DNA of 47,111 nucleotides from JANXXV01 sp038230275 (lineage in GTDB: Bacteria > Acidobacteriota > Terriglobia > Bryobacterales > Bryobacteraceae), in contig JBBRNO010000039.1 of NCBI GenBank assembly GCA_038230275.1, forward strand, positions 1 through 47,111. Reading direction: 5' to 3'. Position 1 is the first letter of the stretch, and the number at the start of each line of letters is the position of its first letter. A model generated the notes under the pieces. The model was not told the origin of the DNA, searched no databases, and was given only the letters and a program-made list of their open reading frames with translations. The translations under genes and the position numbers were made by a program. Below are positions 26,059 through 33,842 of the stretch, in pieces.

Positions 26059-26285
26059 CGCCCATCTCGCAATTCGCGGATGACTTGCGCGGCGCTCCGT
26101 TTTGCGGTTATTGGCTTGGCTCGCTGGGTAAGCTCCAACCATTCCCGCATCGTCGGCCGCTCTACTGTGCGTTCCAATTCTCTCTTGAGATATTCTGAGA
26201 GGCTCATGCCCTCCCGCGCGGCACGAGTCTTCAAGGTGCTATCTAACGGTTCGGGAACGTCTCTAATCTGAATCATCTTTGACAT
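26055..26285 (-). CDS. FitA/VapB-type ribbon-helix-helix antitoxin
   Basis: A 76-residue protein from ATG 26285. The N-terminal strand and helices 'MIQIRDVPEPLDSTLKTRA' and 'EGMSLSEYLKRELERTV' form a FitA-like RHH DNA-binding domain. The C-terminal tail ('AQVIRELRDGR') is the toxin-binding arm. An upstream in-frame start overlapping the reductase gene is possible, but the family N-terminus fits 26285 (or ATG 26276). It shares 4 bases with the broken VapC gene and is itself intact. Confidence 0.82.
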   Translation of the reverse strand: MSKMIQIRDVPEPLDSTLKTRAAREGMSLSEYLKRELERTVERPTMREWLELTQRAKPITAKRSAAQVIRELRDGR

Positions 26286-26340
26286 GCTTCGAGCACACAA
26301 AAATATGCGGCAGCTGTGTTCAAGCAAGAGGATACGACCG

Positions 26341-27306
26341 CTAGGCAATCAGCGGTTCGCCATCCCGATGCACCGGGCTGGTGGCGCTGGCTTCCTTCTT
26401 CTTGTACCATTCCACCTTCGATCCAATCTCGCCCTTTTTCGTCCGCTCCAACAGCGTGCTGATTTCCACCTTCGACATTGGCTTAAAAGTCTTGCAAGCC
26501 AGCACATTTTCTTCCAGTTGATCCACCGTCTCGACGCCGGAGACAACCGTGTCGATATCCTGGCTCCAGGCAAACCGCAGGCACTCGGGAATCGTCGCAA
26601 TGCCCTTTTGGCGAATCGGCCCCATCGCATTCGTCTTCATCGCTAGCAACCCCAGACCCTTCTTCCGAATATTCGGCAGCACCGAACCGATGAAGCTGAG
26701 GTAGTGCGGGTCAATCAGATTCACCGGATGCTGCACCGTCTCCCATCCGTCGTAGCCGTCCAGCAAGCGCTGATGCACGCTTGGGTCGGCATGCCCGCTG
26801 AAGCCGATATGCCGTGCCTTGCCGTCCTTCTTCGCTTTCACAAATGCTTCCAGTGAGCCGCCTGGTCCAAAGATCTTGTCCACCTCGGCATGGGTGGTCA
26901 CTTCATGGCAGACCCAGAGATCCAGGTAGTCCGTCTTCATCCTGGTGAGCGTCTCCTCCAACTGGCCCATGGCGCCATCGCGGGTCCGTAGCTGTGCCTT
27001 CGACATCAGCAGCACTTTCTGCCGCCGGCCGCCTTGCAGTGCCACGCCATAGGTCTTATCGCTTTCCCCATCGTGATATTTGTGAGCGCTATCGAACATG
27101 GTGACGCCCAGGTCCATCGCGCGATGAATGAGTTTCACTCCGCCCTCTTCGCCGCGGACGCGCATGTGATATCCGCCCAGCGTGAATCGCGAAATGTTCA
27201 GCCCACTCTTGCCAAGCGTGGTCATTGGCATTGGCGCATCGGCCAGCGACCGTAGCGTGGTGCCCATGGCTGCCGCGGATACTTGCAGGAAGGTTCGTCG
27301 TCTCAT
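26341..27306 (-). CDS. Exported aldo/keto reductase
   Basis: A 321-residue aldo/keto-reductase-fold protein with a Tat-like N-terminus (MRRRTFLQVSAAAMGTT). The catalytic tetrad is complete: Asp and Tyr in 'MFDSAHKYHDG', Lys in 'LLMSKAQLR' and His in 'WVCHEV'. It begins 'MTTLGKSGLNISRFTLGGYH', and the NADPH-binding end is 'AWSQDIDTVVSGVETVDQLE'. Tat export would carry a bound cofactor to the periplasm. The ATG overlaps the upstream glycoside-hydrolase-like gene by 4 bases, so it is the last gene of the hopanoid operon. Substrate unknown. Confidence 0.88.
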   Translation of the reverse strand: MRRRTFLQVSAAAMGTTLRSLADAPMPMTTLGKSGLNISRFTLGGYHMRVRGEEGGVKLIHRAMDLGVTMFDSAHKYHDGESDKTYGVALQGGRRQKVLLMSKAQLRTRDGAMGQLEETLTRMKTDYLDLWVCHEVTTHAEVDKIFGPGGSLEAFVKAKKDGKARHIGFSGHADPSVHQRLLDGYDGWETVQHPVNLIDPHYLSFIGSVLPNIRKKGLGLLAMKTNAMGPIRQKGIATIPECLRFAWSQDIDTVVSGVETVDQLEENVLACKTFKPMSKVEISTLLERTKKGEIGSKVEWYKKKEASATSPVHRDGEPLIA

Positions 27307-28334
27307 GTGGGAAGGGTCTCCGTGTTGTAGTCGTAAATCGCTTGCCTCAATCTATCATCCCGGAAGGGTTCGCTGCCAGGCGATGCCATCGTGCCAAGGA
27401 AATCAAAATGGGTTACTGTCCAAAATGACGAGGGATGTCCTGCGGCCAGATCGGCGGACTGCCGCAGAAATTCCAGGAAGCCCAAGTAGTATTGCTGCCG
27501 CGCGTTCAGCGCACCCAGCAGCGTTCCAGGATCGGAATGATACGGCCGCGATACATCCGCCGAGCCTAGTCCAAATTCGCCGATCACGAATGCCGGTCCG
27601 GTGGGCAGCTTCCCTGCCAGTTCACCCGCGCGCTTGCGAAACTCCAGCGCGAACTGGCTCGCGCCTGGTCCGCGAACGGCAGGGTAAAAGCTGAAAGCCA
27701 CGTAGTCGAGTTGCGCCAGGTAAAGGCTCAGCGTTCGGACCATGGCACGATATTCGCTGCGTCCGGCTGTCGGCAGACCCCGGCGCAGACGGACGGCGCT
27801 CAGCGCATCGCGCACCGGGCTGTTCGGCTCCAGCGAGTCGTGGTTGATCTTGTGGCCCATCGCCACTGAGCCCTTGACGATCAGTTTTGCCCAATCGGCG
27901 GAGAACTCCACTAGGGAGACATCCAATTCCGATCCGAGCGTGAATTCCAGGCGGGTGGCCGGCTTCGCGGCTGCACGGACCATCGCCAACAGCGGCTGAA
28001 CGACCTCATCCGCGTACTGCCCCTCGGGCGAGAAGTACATCCGCCTTCGCCACTCATAGGGGCCGCCGGTCAGCGTCGTTTCGAAATCAAGATGCGGTTC
28101 CATGCGGATATGGAAGCCCGACTCTGCCGCATACTGCACCGCCTCGGTAAGTTGTGCCAACGCGGGCCCCCGCGAGACATCGATGCGCATCGGATTCCGG
28201 TCATAAACCAGGTAGGTGGGCGTGAACGTAACCCAGCGGAAGCCGAGCGACTTCAGATCGTCCACCCACGCCCGGTGACTGGCGTAACCGTCCGGGCTCC
28301 AGGCGGGCAGGGAATAGGATAAAGGGGGCTTCAT
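27303..28334 (-). CDS. TIM-barrel glycoside-hydrolase-like protein
   Basis: A 343-residue protein without a signal peptide. The sequence follows a (beta/alpha)8 plan: 'WVDDLKSLGFRWVTFTPTYL', 'AAESGFHIRMEPHLDFE', 'LEFTLGSELDVSLVEF' and 'FVIGEFGLGSADVS'. The two Glu residues after strands 4 and 7 (in GSELD and IGEFG) are placed like the acid/base and nucleophile of clan GH-A; the nearest named family I can suggest is GH113-like. It lies 21 bases after hpnI and overlaps the reductase by 4 bases, so trimming or transfer of the hopanoid head-group sugar is an attractive inference. Confidence 0.72.
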   Translation of the reverse strand: MKPPLSYSLPAWSPDGYASHRAWVDDLKSLGFRWVTFTPTYLVYDRNPMRIDVSRGPALAQLTEAVQYAAESGFHIRMEPHLDFETTLTGGPYEWRRRMYFSPEGQYADEVVQPLLAMVRAAAKPATRLEFTLGSELDVSLVEFSADWAKLIVKGSVAMGHKINHDSLEPNSPVRDALSAVRLRRGLPTAGRSEYRAMVRTLSLYLAQLDYVAFSFYPAVRGPGASQFALEFRKRAGELAGKLPTGPAFVIGEFGLGSADVSRPYHSDPGTLLGALNARQQYYLGFLEFLRQSADLAAGHPSSFWTVTHFDFLGTMASPGSEPFRDDRLRQAIYDYNTETLPT

Positions 28335-28355
28335 TTTATTTGTATTGTTTCGTTT

Positions 28356-29468
28356 CTATTGTTTGGTTTCGATGGTTCCATCGCGGTTCAGCCGCAGTGT
28401 GCGGTCGCGCCACACCACATCGCGGCCCCACGCGCCCGCCAACCAGAGGCCAAAGCCCCACAGGTCGCGGAACGGAATCAGGAACCAGTATCGCGCGGTG
28501 AGCGGGCAGCGCAGCACGCCCACGCCTGCAATCAGTCCCATCGCCAGGCGAACAGAGAGCAGTGCGGCTGCCGTCCACCACCACCCACATGCCAGTGCCG
28601 CCAAGGCCCAAAGGCTCGCGTTCGTGATCGGCAGTCCAAGGTATCCGCCGCCGCGCGACACTCTAATCGTTCGCGCCCACCGCAGTTGGTGCCGCCAGAC
28701 TTCACTCCAGGAATCGGCTGAAAGCGATGTTTCCACCACTACCTTCGATAACTCCACTTTCAGACCTAAACCGCTGATCCGTTTTCCTAATTGGTAGTCG
28801 TCCGCAATGTAGTTCGCGATGGCCGCAAAGCCGCCGATCTGATCCAGTTGCGATTTGCGAAACGCCAGCGTCGAGCCGAGTCCGAATTCGTTCACGCCGA
28901 ATAGTGGAGCTACCAGCACGCTGGGTGCGAAGTCCGTGGCGATGCCGATGGCTTCCCAACGTCCCGCCCAATGGTTGGCGGATGCGCGGTACAAACACGT
29001 CACCATTCCGACACGTTCGTCATTCAAGGGGGCAAGCACTTGGCGCAAATACTGCGGCTCCACCACGATGTCGCTATCGTTTACCAGTCGCAACGGATAC
29101 TTGGCGTGCCGTTCCAGGTCGGTCAGTACGGCCACTTTGCCATTCGGCGCGGTGCCCGTGCTGTGGATCAATTGTAGAGAAACGTCAGGAAAATCGGCCT
29201 GCAAGCGCTGAATTTCGCGGACCGCCGGATCATTTAAGTCGGCGACACCGAAGAGGATCTCAAACTCAGGATAGTCCTGTTCCGCATGTGACCGGATGGC
29301 TTGATAGAAGCGTGGGTCCAGTCCGCGCACCGGCTTCAGGATCGAAACGCCAGGCGTAGGTCCGCCAGCCGTTCCGCGCGCGCGCATCTGTTTCAGAGCG
29401 GCGGCAATTGCCAGAAGTTGATAGATGCCGGCAGCGGCCGCAACCGCTCCGAATAGGAAGCCGATCAC
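28356..29468 (-). CDS. hpnI: HpnI-like glycosyltransferase (GT21, ceramide-glucosyltransferase type)
   Basis: A 370-residue membrane glycosyltransferase. HpnI adds N-acetylglucosamine to bacteriohopanetetrol in hopanoid producers. An N-terminal helix (GFLFGAVAAAAGIYQLLAIAA) is followed by the GT-A domain: 'PGVSILKPVRGLDPRFYQ', the D-S-D metal motif in 'LVNDSDIVVEP', 'FGLGSTLAFRKSQLDQIGG', 'IADDYQLGKRI' and the Q-x-x-R-W motif in 'RHQLRWARTIR'. Two or three C-terminal helices follow. The GTG start at 29468 is fixed by its 4-base overlap (GTGA) with the upstream EamA gene; a longer reading is antisense of that gene. No hpnK deacetylase is present nearby. Confidence 0.88.
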   Translation of the reverse strand: MIGFLFGAVAAAAGIYQLLAIAAALKQMRARGTAGGPTPGVSILKPVRGLDPRFYQAIRSHAEQDYPEFEILFGVADLNDPAVREIQRLQADFPDVSLQLIHSTGTAPNGKVAVLTDLERHAKYPLRLVNDSDIVVEPQYLRQVLAPLNDERVGMVTCLYRASANHWAGRWEAIGIATDFAPSVLVAPLFGVNEFGLGSTLAFRKSQLDQIGGFAAIANYIADDYQLGKRISGLGLKVELSKVVVETSLSADSWSEVWRHQLRWARTIRVSRGGGYLGLPITNASLWALAALACGWWWTAAALLSVRLAMGLIAGVGVLRCPLTARYWFLIPFRDLWGFGLWLAGAWGRDVVWRDRTLRLNRDGTIETKQ

Positions 29469-29830
29469 ACCGCCAGCAACAGCACGCCACCTGCTACCAG
29501 CAGCGCACCGGCCCATCGAAGAGGAGTGATTTGCTCTCTCAAAATCAGCTTCGCCAGCACTGTTTCCAGCACGTAACTGGCTGCAGTGGCCGGAACAGCG
29601 AAGCTCAAATCGGCGATGGTGAGCAGCAGCATAAACGAGAAGAACGACACCGCCATCAAAAATATCGCATACAGCAGTAACGGACGCTTCCCGAGTTCCA
29701 CAATCTTCGCCCACACGCCCTTTGGTGCGAAGTCATCAATGGGCCCGTGGCGCTTCATTTCGAGGCTCTGCAGAATGTCGCCGCCGGTGGTGGCCGCGAC
29801 AATCAAGCCCACCAGCAGCCACTGTGTCAT
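29465..29830 (-). CDS. Small EamA/SMR-like membrane protein (second subunit)
   Basis: A 121-residue protein with four predicted helices (WLLVGLIVAATTGGDIL; LLLYAIFLMAVSFFSFMLLL; AVPATAASYVLETVLAKLIL; LRWAGALLVAGGVLLLAV). It resembles half of an EamA transporter, or ArnE/ArnF-type subunits. It overlaps its neighbours on both sides by 4 bases. Because it is unequal to the preceding subunit in sequence, a heterodimer is likely (inference). Confidence 0.82.
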   Translation of the reverse strand: MTQWLLVGLIVAATTGGDILQSLEMKRHGPIDDFAPKGVWAKIVELGKRPLLLYAIFLMAVSFFSFMLLLTIADLSFAVPATAASYVLETVLAKLILREQITPLRWAGALLVAGGVLLLAV

Positions 29831-30240
29831 ACCGGTTGTTTTACTGTACGAGCTGGAGTGAGGCTCACCAGCGCCATGCCCGCCATGATGAGAAACGTTC
29901 CGGCCCAGCGTTGCGGTGAGACGTGTTCACCGAGGAAGAACTTGCCCATCATGGCTGAAATCACGTAGCCGATGGATGTGATGGGCAACACGAAGCTCAA
30001 ATCCGCCCAGCTCATCAATGCCATTCGCGACAGCATCCAAAGTATCAGCAGCGCCACTCCCAGCAGGACCATCGGATTGAAGAATGCGCGGACATAGGGC
30101 GTCATGTACGGCCAAACTTCGGTGGACGCCGCCGCCAACGTCTGCGCTTTCAACCCAAGGCTGAGCGCAAAATTACCCAATACATTGCTTAGAATGACAA
30201 CCAGCGTCAGGATGCGCGTTTGGGACGGCATCCGGTTCAT
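29827..30240 (-). CDS. Small EamA/SMR-like membrane protein (first subunit)
   Basis: A 137-residue protein with four helices (ILTLVVILSNVLGNFALSLG; FNPMVLLGVALLILWMLSRM; LSFVLPITSIGYVISAMMGK; WAGTFLIMAGMALVSL) and the conserved EamA-like 'LGEHVSPQRWAGTFLI'. The following gene encodes a homologue of the same size. Paired small subunits of this type are known from ArnE/ArnF, which flip undecaprenyl-phosphate-linked aminoarabinose. Overlaps hpnJ by 4 bases. Confidence 0.82.
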   Translation of the reverse strand: MNRMPSQTRILTLVVILSNVLGNFALSLGLKAQTLAAASTEVWPYMTPYVRAFFNPMVLLGVALLILWMLSRMALMSWADLSFVLPITSIGYVISAMMGKFFLGEHVSPQRWAGTFLIMAGMALVSLTPARTVKQPV

Positions 30241-31703
30241 GGTCTGACCGAATCTTGTGCGCTGGCTGCCAGCAGATTCGCTTCCTTTTGATCGGCCACG
30301 AACTTCTTGCGCTTTGAGCGAAGGGCAAGATATTCACGCGCCTCTTTATAAAGCCGGCGGGTATCGCCGTTGGCAATCGCTTTGCTAACCACGCGCCACG
30401 CCGCCTTGGGACGGAAGTAGTATTCGCCGTAAAACTTCTCCACCCACTCCACCAGCTCGCCCCGATTCAATCCGGGATAGATGATGTTCGGCAACTGGTG
30501 CCCGCTCTCATCGGTCATCATGTCGATGGTGATCAGATCGTTCTTCTTCACGTAATCGAAGAACTCAGTGCCGGGGTAGGGGTGGGCGATGGAAACCTGA
30601 ATGGTTTCCACGTCAATCTTCTTGGCAAAATCGATGGTGTGGCGCAGGCTCTCGCGCGATTCACCGGGCAGGCCCACAATGAAATCGCCATGCACCACTA
30701 ATCCCAATTTCTTGGTGTTGGCCGTGAAGCGCTCCGCCATATCGATGGTGGCGCCCTTCTTGATGTTCTTCAGGATCTGCTGGTCGCCCGATTCATAGCC
30801 CACAATCAACAGGCGGCAACCGGCGTCCTTCATCGCCTTCAACGTGTCGTAATCGGTGGTGACGCGCGAGGTGCAGCTCCAGGTAAAGTTCAGCGGCTTC
30901 AGTTTACTGCACAGTTCAATGGTGCGCGCCTTCTGATAATTGAACGTATCGTCGTCGAAGAAGATTTCCTTCAAGCCCGGGAAATTCTCCAACACGTACT
31001 TGCATTCATTCGCGATGTCGGTGGAGGACCGCAATCTCCAGCGATGCCCCGAATGGGTCTGCGGCCACAGGCAGAAGGTACACATGGCCGGACAGCCGCG
31101 CGAGGTGTAGAACGAAAGGAACGGATTCAGCAGGAACGGGACGTTGTACCTGCGGAAATCCAGATCGCGCTTGTAGACCTTCGTCACCCAGGGCAGTTCG
31201 TCCAGATTCTCAATAAATCCGCCTTCCGGATTGTGCACGATGCCGCCATTTTTGCGGAAGCTGACACCCGGCAATTCTTCCAGCGGCGTGCCCTTGGCGT
31301 AGGCGGCAATCTGGTGGTCGAACTCGCGTCGGACCACGAAATCGATGGCAGTTTCCGCCAGCGCTTTCTCCGGCTCTACCGTCACCGGCGGACCTACGAA
31401 CGCCACCTTCAATTTCGGATTCACGTCTTTCATCATGGAGGCGATTTTCACATCCACGTGAAAACCGGGTGTCGACGTGAACAGCACCAGAAATTCGAAA
31501 TCGCTCGCCATCGCCACCGTCTGCTCAATGGAGACCTTGTGCGGCGGGGCATCCACCACTTTGCTGTCCGGCAACATACCGGCCGGGTAGCAAAGCCAAA
31601 CGGGATACCAATAGGATTCGATTTCACGCGACGCCGGCCAGCGGGAACTCGCGCCGCCGTCGAAGCCTTCAAATGAAGGAGGATTTAGAAAAAGAGTTCT
31701 CAT
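30237..31703 (-). CDS. hpnJ: Hopanoid-associated radical SAM protein HpnJ
   Basis: A 488-residue B12-binding-domain radical SAM enzyme. The N-terminal 'MRTLFLNPPSFEGFDGG' and the cobalamin-like domain lead to the CxxxCxxC cluster motif 'RGCPAMCTFCLWPQTHSG', then 'EIFFDDDTFN', 'LLIVGYESGDQQILKNI' and 'VHGDFIVGLPGES'. HpnJ is required for making the cyclitol-ether form of bacteriohopanetetrol in known producers. First gene of the operon; the ATG has a poor ribosome site, and no promoter of consensus quality is seen in the 94 bases upstream. Confidence 0.9.
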   Translation of the reverse strand: MRTLFLNPPSFEGFDGGASSRWPASREIESYWYPVWLCYPAGMLPDSKVVDAPPHKVSIEQTVAMASDFEFLVLFTSTPGFHVDVKIASMMKDVNPKLKVAFVGPPVTVEPEKALAETAIDFVVRREFDHQIAAYAKGTPLEELPGVSFRKNGGIVHNPEGGFIENLDELPWVTKVYKRDLDFRRYNVPFLLNPFLSFYTSRGCPAMCTFCLWPQTHSGHRWRLRSSTDIANECKYVLENFPGLKEIFFDDDTFNYQKARTIELCSKLKPLNFTWSCTSRVTTDYDTLKAMKDAGCRLLIVGYESGDQQILKNIKKGATIDMAERFTANTKKLGLVVHGDFIVGLPGESRESLRHTIDFAKKIDVETIQVSIAHPYPGTEFFDYVKKNDLITIDMMTDESGHQLPNIIYPGLNRGELVEWVEKFYGEYYFRPKAAWRVVSKAIANGDTRRLYKEAREYLALRSKRKKFVADQKEANLLAASAQDSVRP

Positions 31704-31797
31704 GAAACTAATTTGAGCTTACGGTAGTCATCGGCTAAATACAACTAATCCTTAGGGAAAGCAGCAAATGGAGGGCTGAACGGCGGCGCACGCCATC

Positions 31798-32517
31798 TTA
31801 TTGCGTCGCCCGTGCTTCTTCCACCGGTTCATCGGGATCCAGCTTTTTCAAGTTCGTAAAGTCGATGGTGATATCCGCACGGCCCACAATGCGCGTATCT
31901 ACCTTGCTTTCGATGTGTTTTGGAATCGCAACCCCGTCCTGAATCTCATAGTCCCGGACAAACTCCACCTTCTTCAGAAAGACCGACGGATTCTTCACGA
32001 ATTCGCCTTCTTCCTTGAGCGGCATACACGTCTTCGCATCCAGCCAGAGTTCGCCCTTGAACAGGCCGACGCTCTTGCGCCGTGGTTTCAATTCGAACAA
32101 GTAAATCTGCTTCCCGCTCTGCTCCAAATAACCCTTGTACTTGAAGCGGTAGTTGACCGGTGTGATGGCGTACTGAGAATTGTCTCGCTGGGTTTCGGTT
32201 TCCGCCGACAGGTATCGCGCGATTACGTCGCGTTTTACCGTGTCGTCTCCGCTGAAACCGAGCATTTTATAGCTGATCTTGCCCAGCCGGGAAATGACTC
32301 GAAGCGCGCTCATCTTGCCTGTTTTGTGTAGCTTAGGAAGGTCCGCGCTGATCTGAACTTCCATCTGCATCCCGCGCAGCGTCTCCTGCTGAAGATGAGA
32401 CGAAGTAAGGTACTTCTCCACAATATCGGCGCCAAGTTCGGCCTTCTTTTCTGGTTCCGCTTGCAACCCAACCACCAGCGCCGCCAGTACCAAAACGATG
32501 ATCGCGACTGATCGCAA
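31798..32517 (-). CDS. Secreted outer-membrane lipoprotein-sorting/RseB-like protein
   Basis: A 239-residue protein. I select the TTG at 32517 because GAGGAG lies 7 bases upstream and the product begins with a signal peptide (LRSVAIIVLVLAALVVGLQA). The body is a half-barrel-type beta sheet: 'LRGMQMEVQISADLPKLH', 'YLSAETETQRDNSQYAITP', 'QIYLFELKPRRKSVGLFKG' and 'IQDGVAIPKHIESKVDT', resembling LolA/RseB-type 'outer membrane lipoprotein-sorting' proteins common in Acidobacteriota. Ligand unknown. Divergent from the thioesterase gene with 43 bases between. Confidence 0.78.
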   Translation of the reverse strand: MRSVAIIVLVLAALVVGLQAEPEKKAELGADIVEKYLTSSHLQQETLRGMQMEVQISADLPKLHKTGKMSALRVISRLGKISYKMLGFSGDDTVKRDVIARYLSAETETQRDNSQYAITPVNYRFKYKGYLEQSGKQIYLFELKPRRKSVGLFKGELWLDAKTCMPLKEEGEFVKNPSVFLKKVEFVRDYEIQDGVAIPKHIESKVDTRIVGRADITIDFTNLKKLDPDEPVEEARATQ

Positions 32518-32560
32518 ATTAAAACTCCTCAATAATACAACTAGGATATCATAGACGGCT

Positions 32561-32959
32561 ATGAGTCTATTCCCAGTGGGCACCCGCGGAGAATCCCAAC
32601 TGCTAGTGACGACGGATGTCGCCGTTTCGTTCCTCGGAATGGAGGAGGCTCGCGTGCTAGGTACGCCGTGGATGATCTTGCACATGGAAATCACAGCCAG
32701 AAATACGGTGCTGCCATTTCTATCAGATGGTCACGACACGGTGGGGACTCAGGTTAATATCAAACATCTGGCCGCCACGCCTTTGGGCATGCAGGTACGC
32801 TTCTCCGCCGAAGTGCTTTCGCTGGAAGGGCAGCGCGTGCTATTCAAGGTGGAAGCCTTCGATGAGAAAGAGAAAATCGGCGAGGGCACGCACGAGCGGT
32901 TCATTGTGGATGTGGCGCGGTTTGCCACCCGGCTCCAGGCCAAGAAGCAGAAGATTTGA
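32561..32959 (+). CDS. FlK-like (fluoroacetyl-CoA-type) hot-dog thioesterase
   Basis: A 132-residue hot-dog-fold protein. It keeps the residues used by fluoroacetyl-CoA thioesterase FlK: Thr in 'VLGTPWMILHMEIT', Glu in the same segment and His in 'NIKHLAATPLGMQV', then 'IGEGTHERFIVDVARF'. The reaction is CoA-ester hydrolysis; small acyl substrates are likely, but fluoroacetyl-CoA itself is not implied. It ends 3 bases before the amidohydrolase gene. Confidence 0.82.
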   Translation: MSLFPVGTRGESQLLVTTDVAVSFLGMEEARVLGTPWMILHMEITARNTVLPFLSDGHDTVGTQVNIKHLAATPLGMQVRFSAEVLSLEGQRVLFKVEAFDEKEKIGEGTHERFIVDVARFATRLQAKKQKI

Positions 32960-32962
32960 TAC

Positions 32963-33841
32963 ATGATTGACACACTTACCAGGCGAAGTTTCCTCGCCGC
33001 CGCCGCTCCCCTGTTGGCCGCGCCAGGCGAGCCGATTATAGACATTCACCAACACACCAACTACGCCGGCCGCAGTGACGAAGAGCTAATTCAGCACCAG
33101 CGCGACTTAGGAATATCACGCACCGTCCTGCTTCCGGCGGGCTCAAAGTACGGCTTGGCAGCCGGTTGTGGCGGCAACGAAACCGTGCTGGCCATTGCCC
33201 GCCGACTGCCCAAGGAATTCGTCTTCTTCGCCAACGAACTACCCGACATCCCAGAGGCGAAATCCGTGCTGGAAAAGTATCTGAAGCTGGGCGCGATTGG
33301 CATCGGCGAGCAGAAGTTTCCAGTGGAAGCCGATTCCAAGGCGATTGACCTGATCGCCAACATCGCCCGCCACCACAATGTGCCGGTCCTGATGCATTTC
33401 CAACATCAAACTTACAACCTGGGCTACGAGAATTTTCACAAAGTTCTGAAGCGGCACTCGAAGGTGAACTTCATCGGCCACGCGCAGACCTTCTGGGGCA
33501 ACATCGATAAGAATCTCACCCAGGCGGATCTTTATCCTAAGACAAAGGTCACCTTGGGTGGCTGGACGGACCGTTGGCTCGCCGATTATCCGAATCTATT
33601 TGCGGATATGTCGGCCGGTTCAGGCCTCAATGCCTTGCTGCGGGATGAAGACCACGCCCGCGAATTCCTGAAACGGCACCAGGATAAATTGATGTACGGC
33701 AGCGATTGCGACGACCGCAAAGTGGGCACTGCGCGCTGTAGCGGCGTGAAGCAGATTGTGGCCATTCGCCGGTTGGCGCCGAGTAAAGAAGTGGAGCGGA
33801 AGATTCTGTACGGCAATGCGGCCCGCGTGTTGAAGATGTAG
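32963..33841 (+). CDS. Exported metal-dependent amidohydrolase
   Basis: A 292-residue amidohydrolase-superfamily protein with a Tat/Sec-type leader (LTRRSFLAAAAPLLAA). Metal ligands are 'DIHQHTNY' (HxH), His in 'VPVLMHFQHQTYN', His in 'VNFIGHAQTFWG' and Asp in 'LMYGSDCDDR'. The C-terminal 'ILYGNAARVLKM' is the usual end of the barrel. The class hydrolyses amides, lactones or decarboxylates; substrate unknown. Probably cotranscribed with the thioesterase. Confidence 0.88.
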   Translation: MIDTLTRRSFLAAAAPLLAAPGEPIIDIHQHTNYAGRSDEELIQHQRDLGISRTVLLPAGSKYGLAAGCGGNETVLAIARRLPKEFVFFANELPDIPEAKSVLEKYLKLGAIGIGEQKFPVEADSKAIDLIANIARHHNVPVLMHFQHQTYNLGYENFHKVLKRHSKVNFIGHAQTFWGNIDKNLTQADLYPKTKVTLGGWTDRWLADYPNLFADMSAGSGLNALLRDEDHAREFLKRHQDKLMYGSDCDDRKVGTARCSGVKQIVAIRRLAPSKEVERKILYGNAARVLKM

Positions 33842-33842
33842 T

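Noticed and set aside
29469..29714. Longer N-terminus for HpnI
   Set aside because: Antisense-free but wholly inside the coding sequence of the EamA-like subunit; GTG 29468 with 4-base overlap is the better start.
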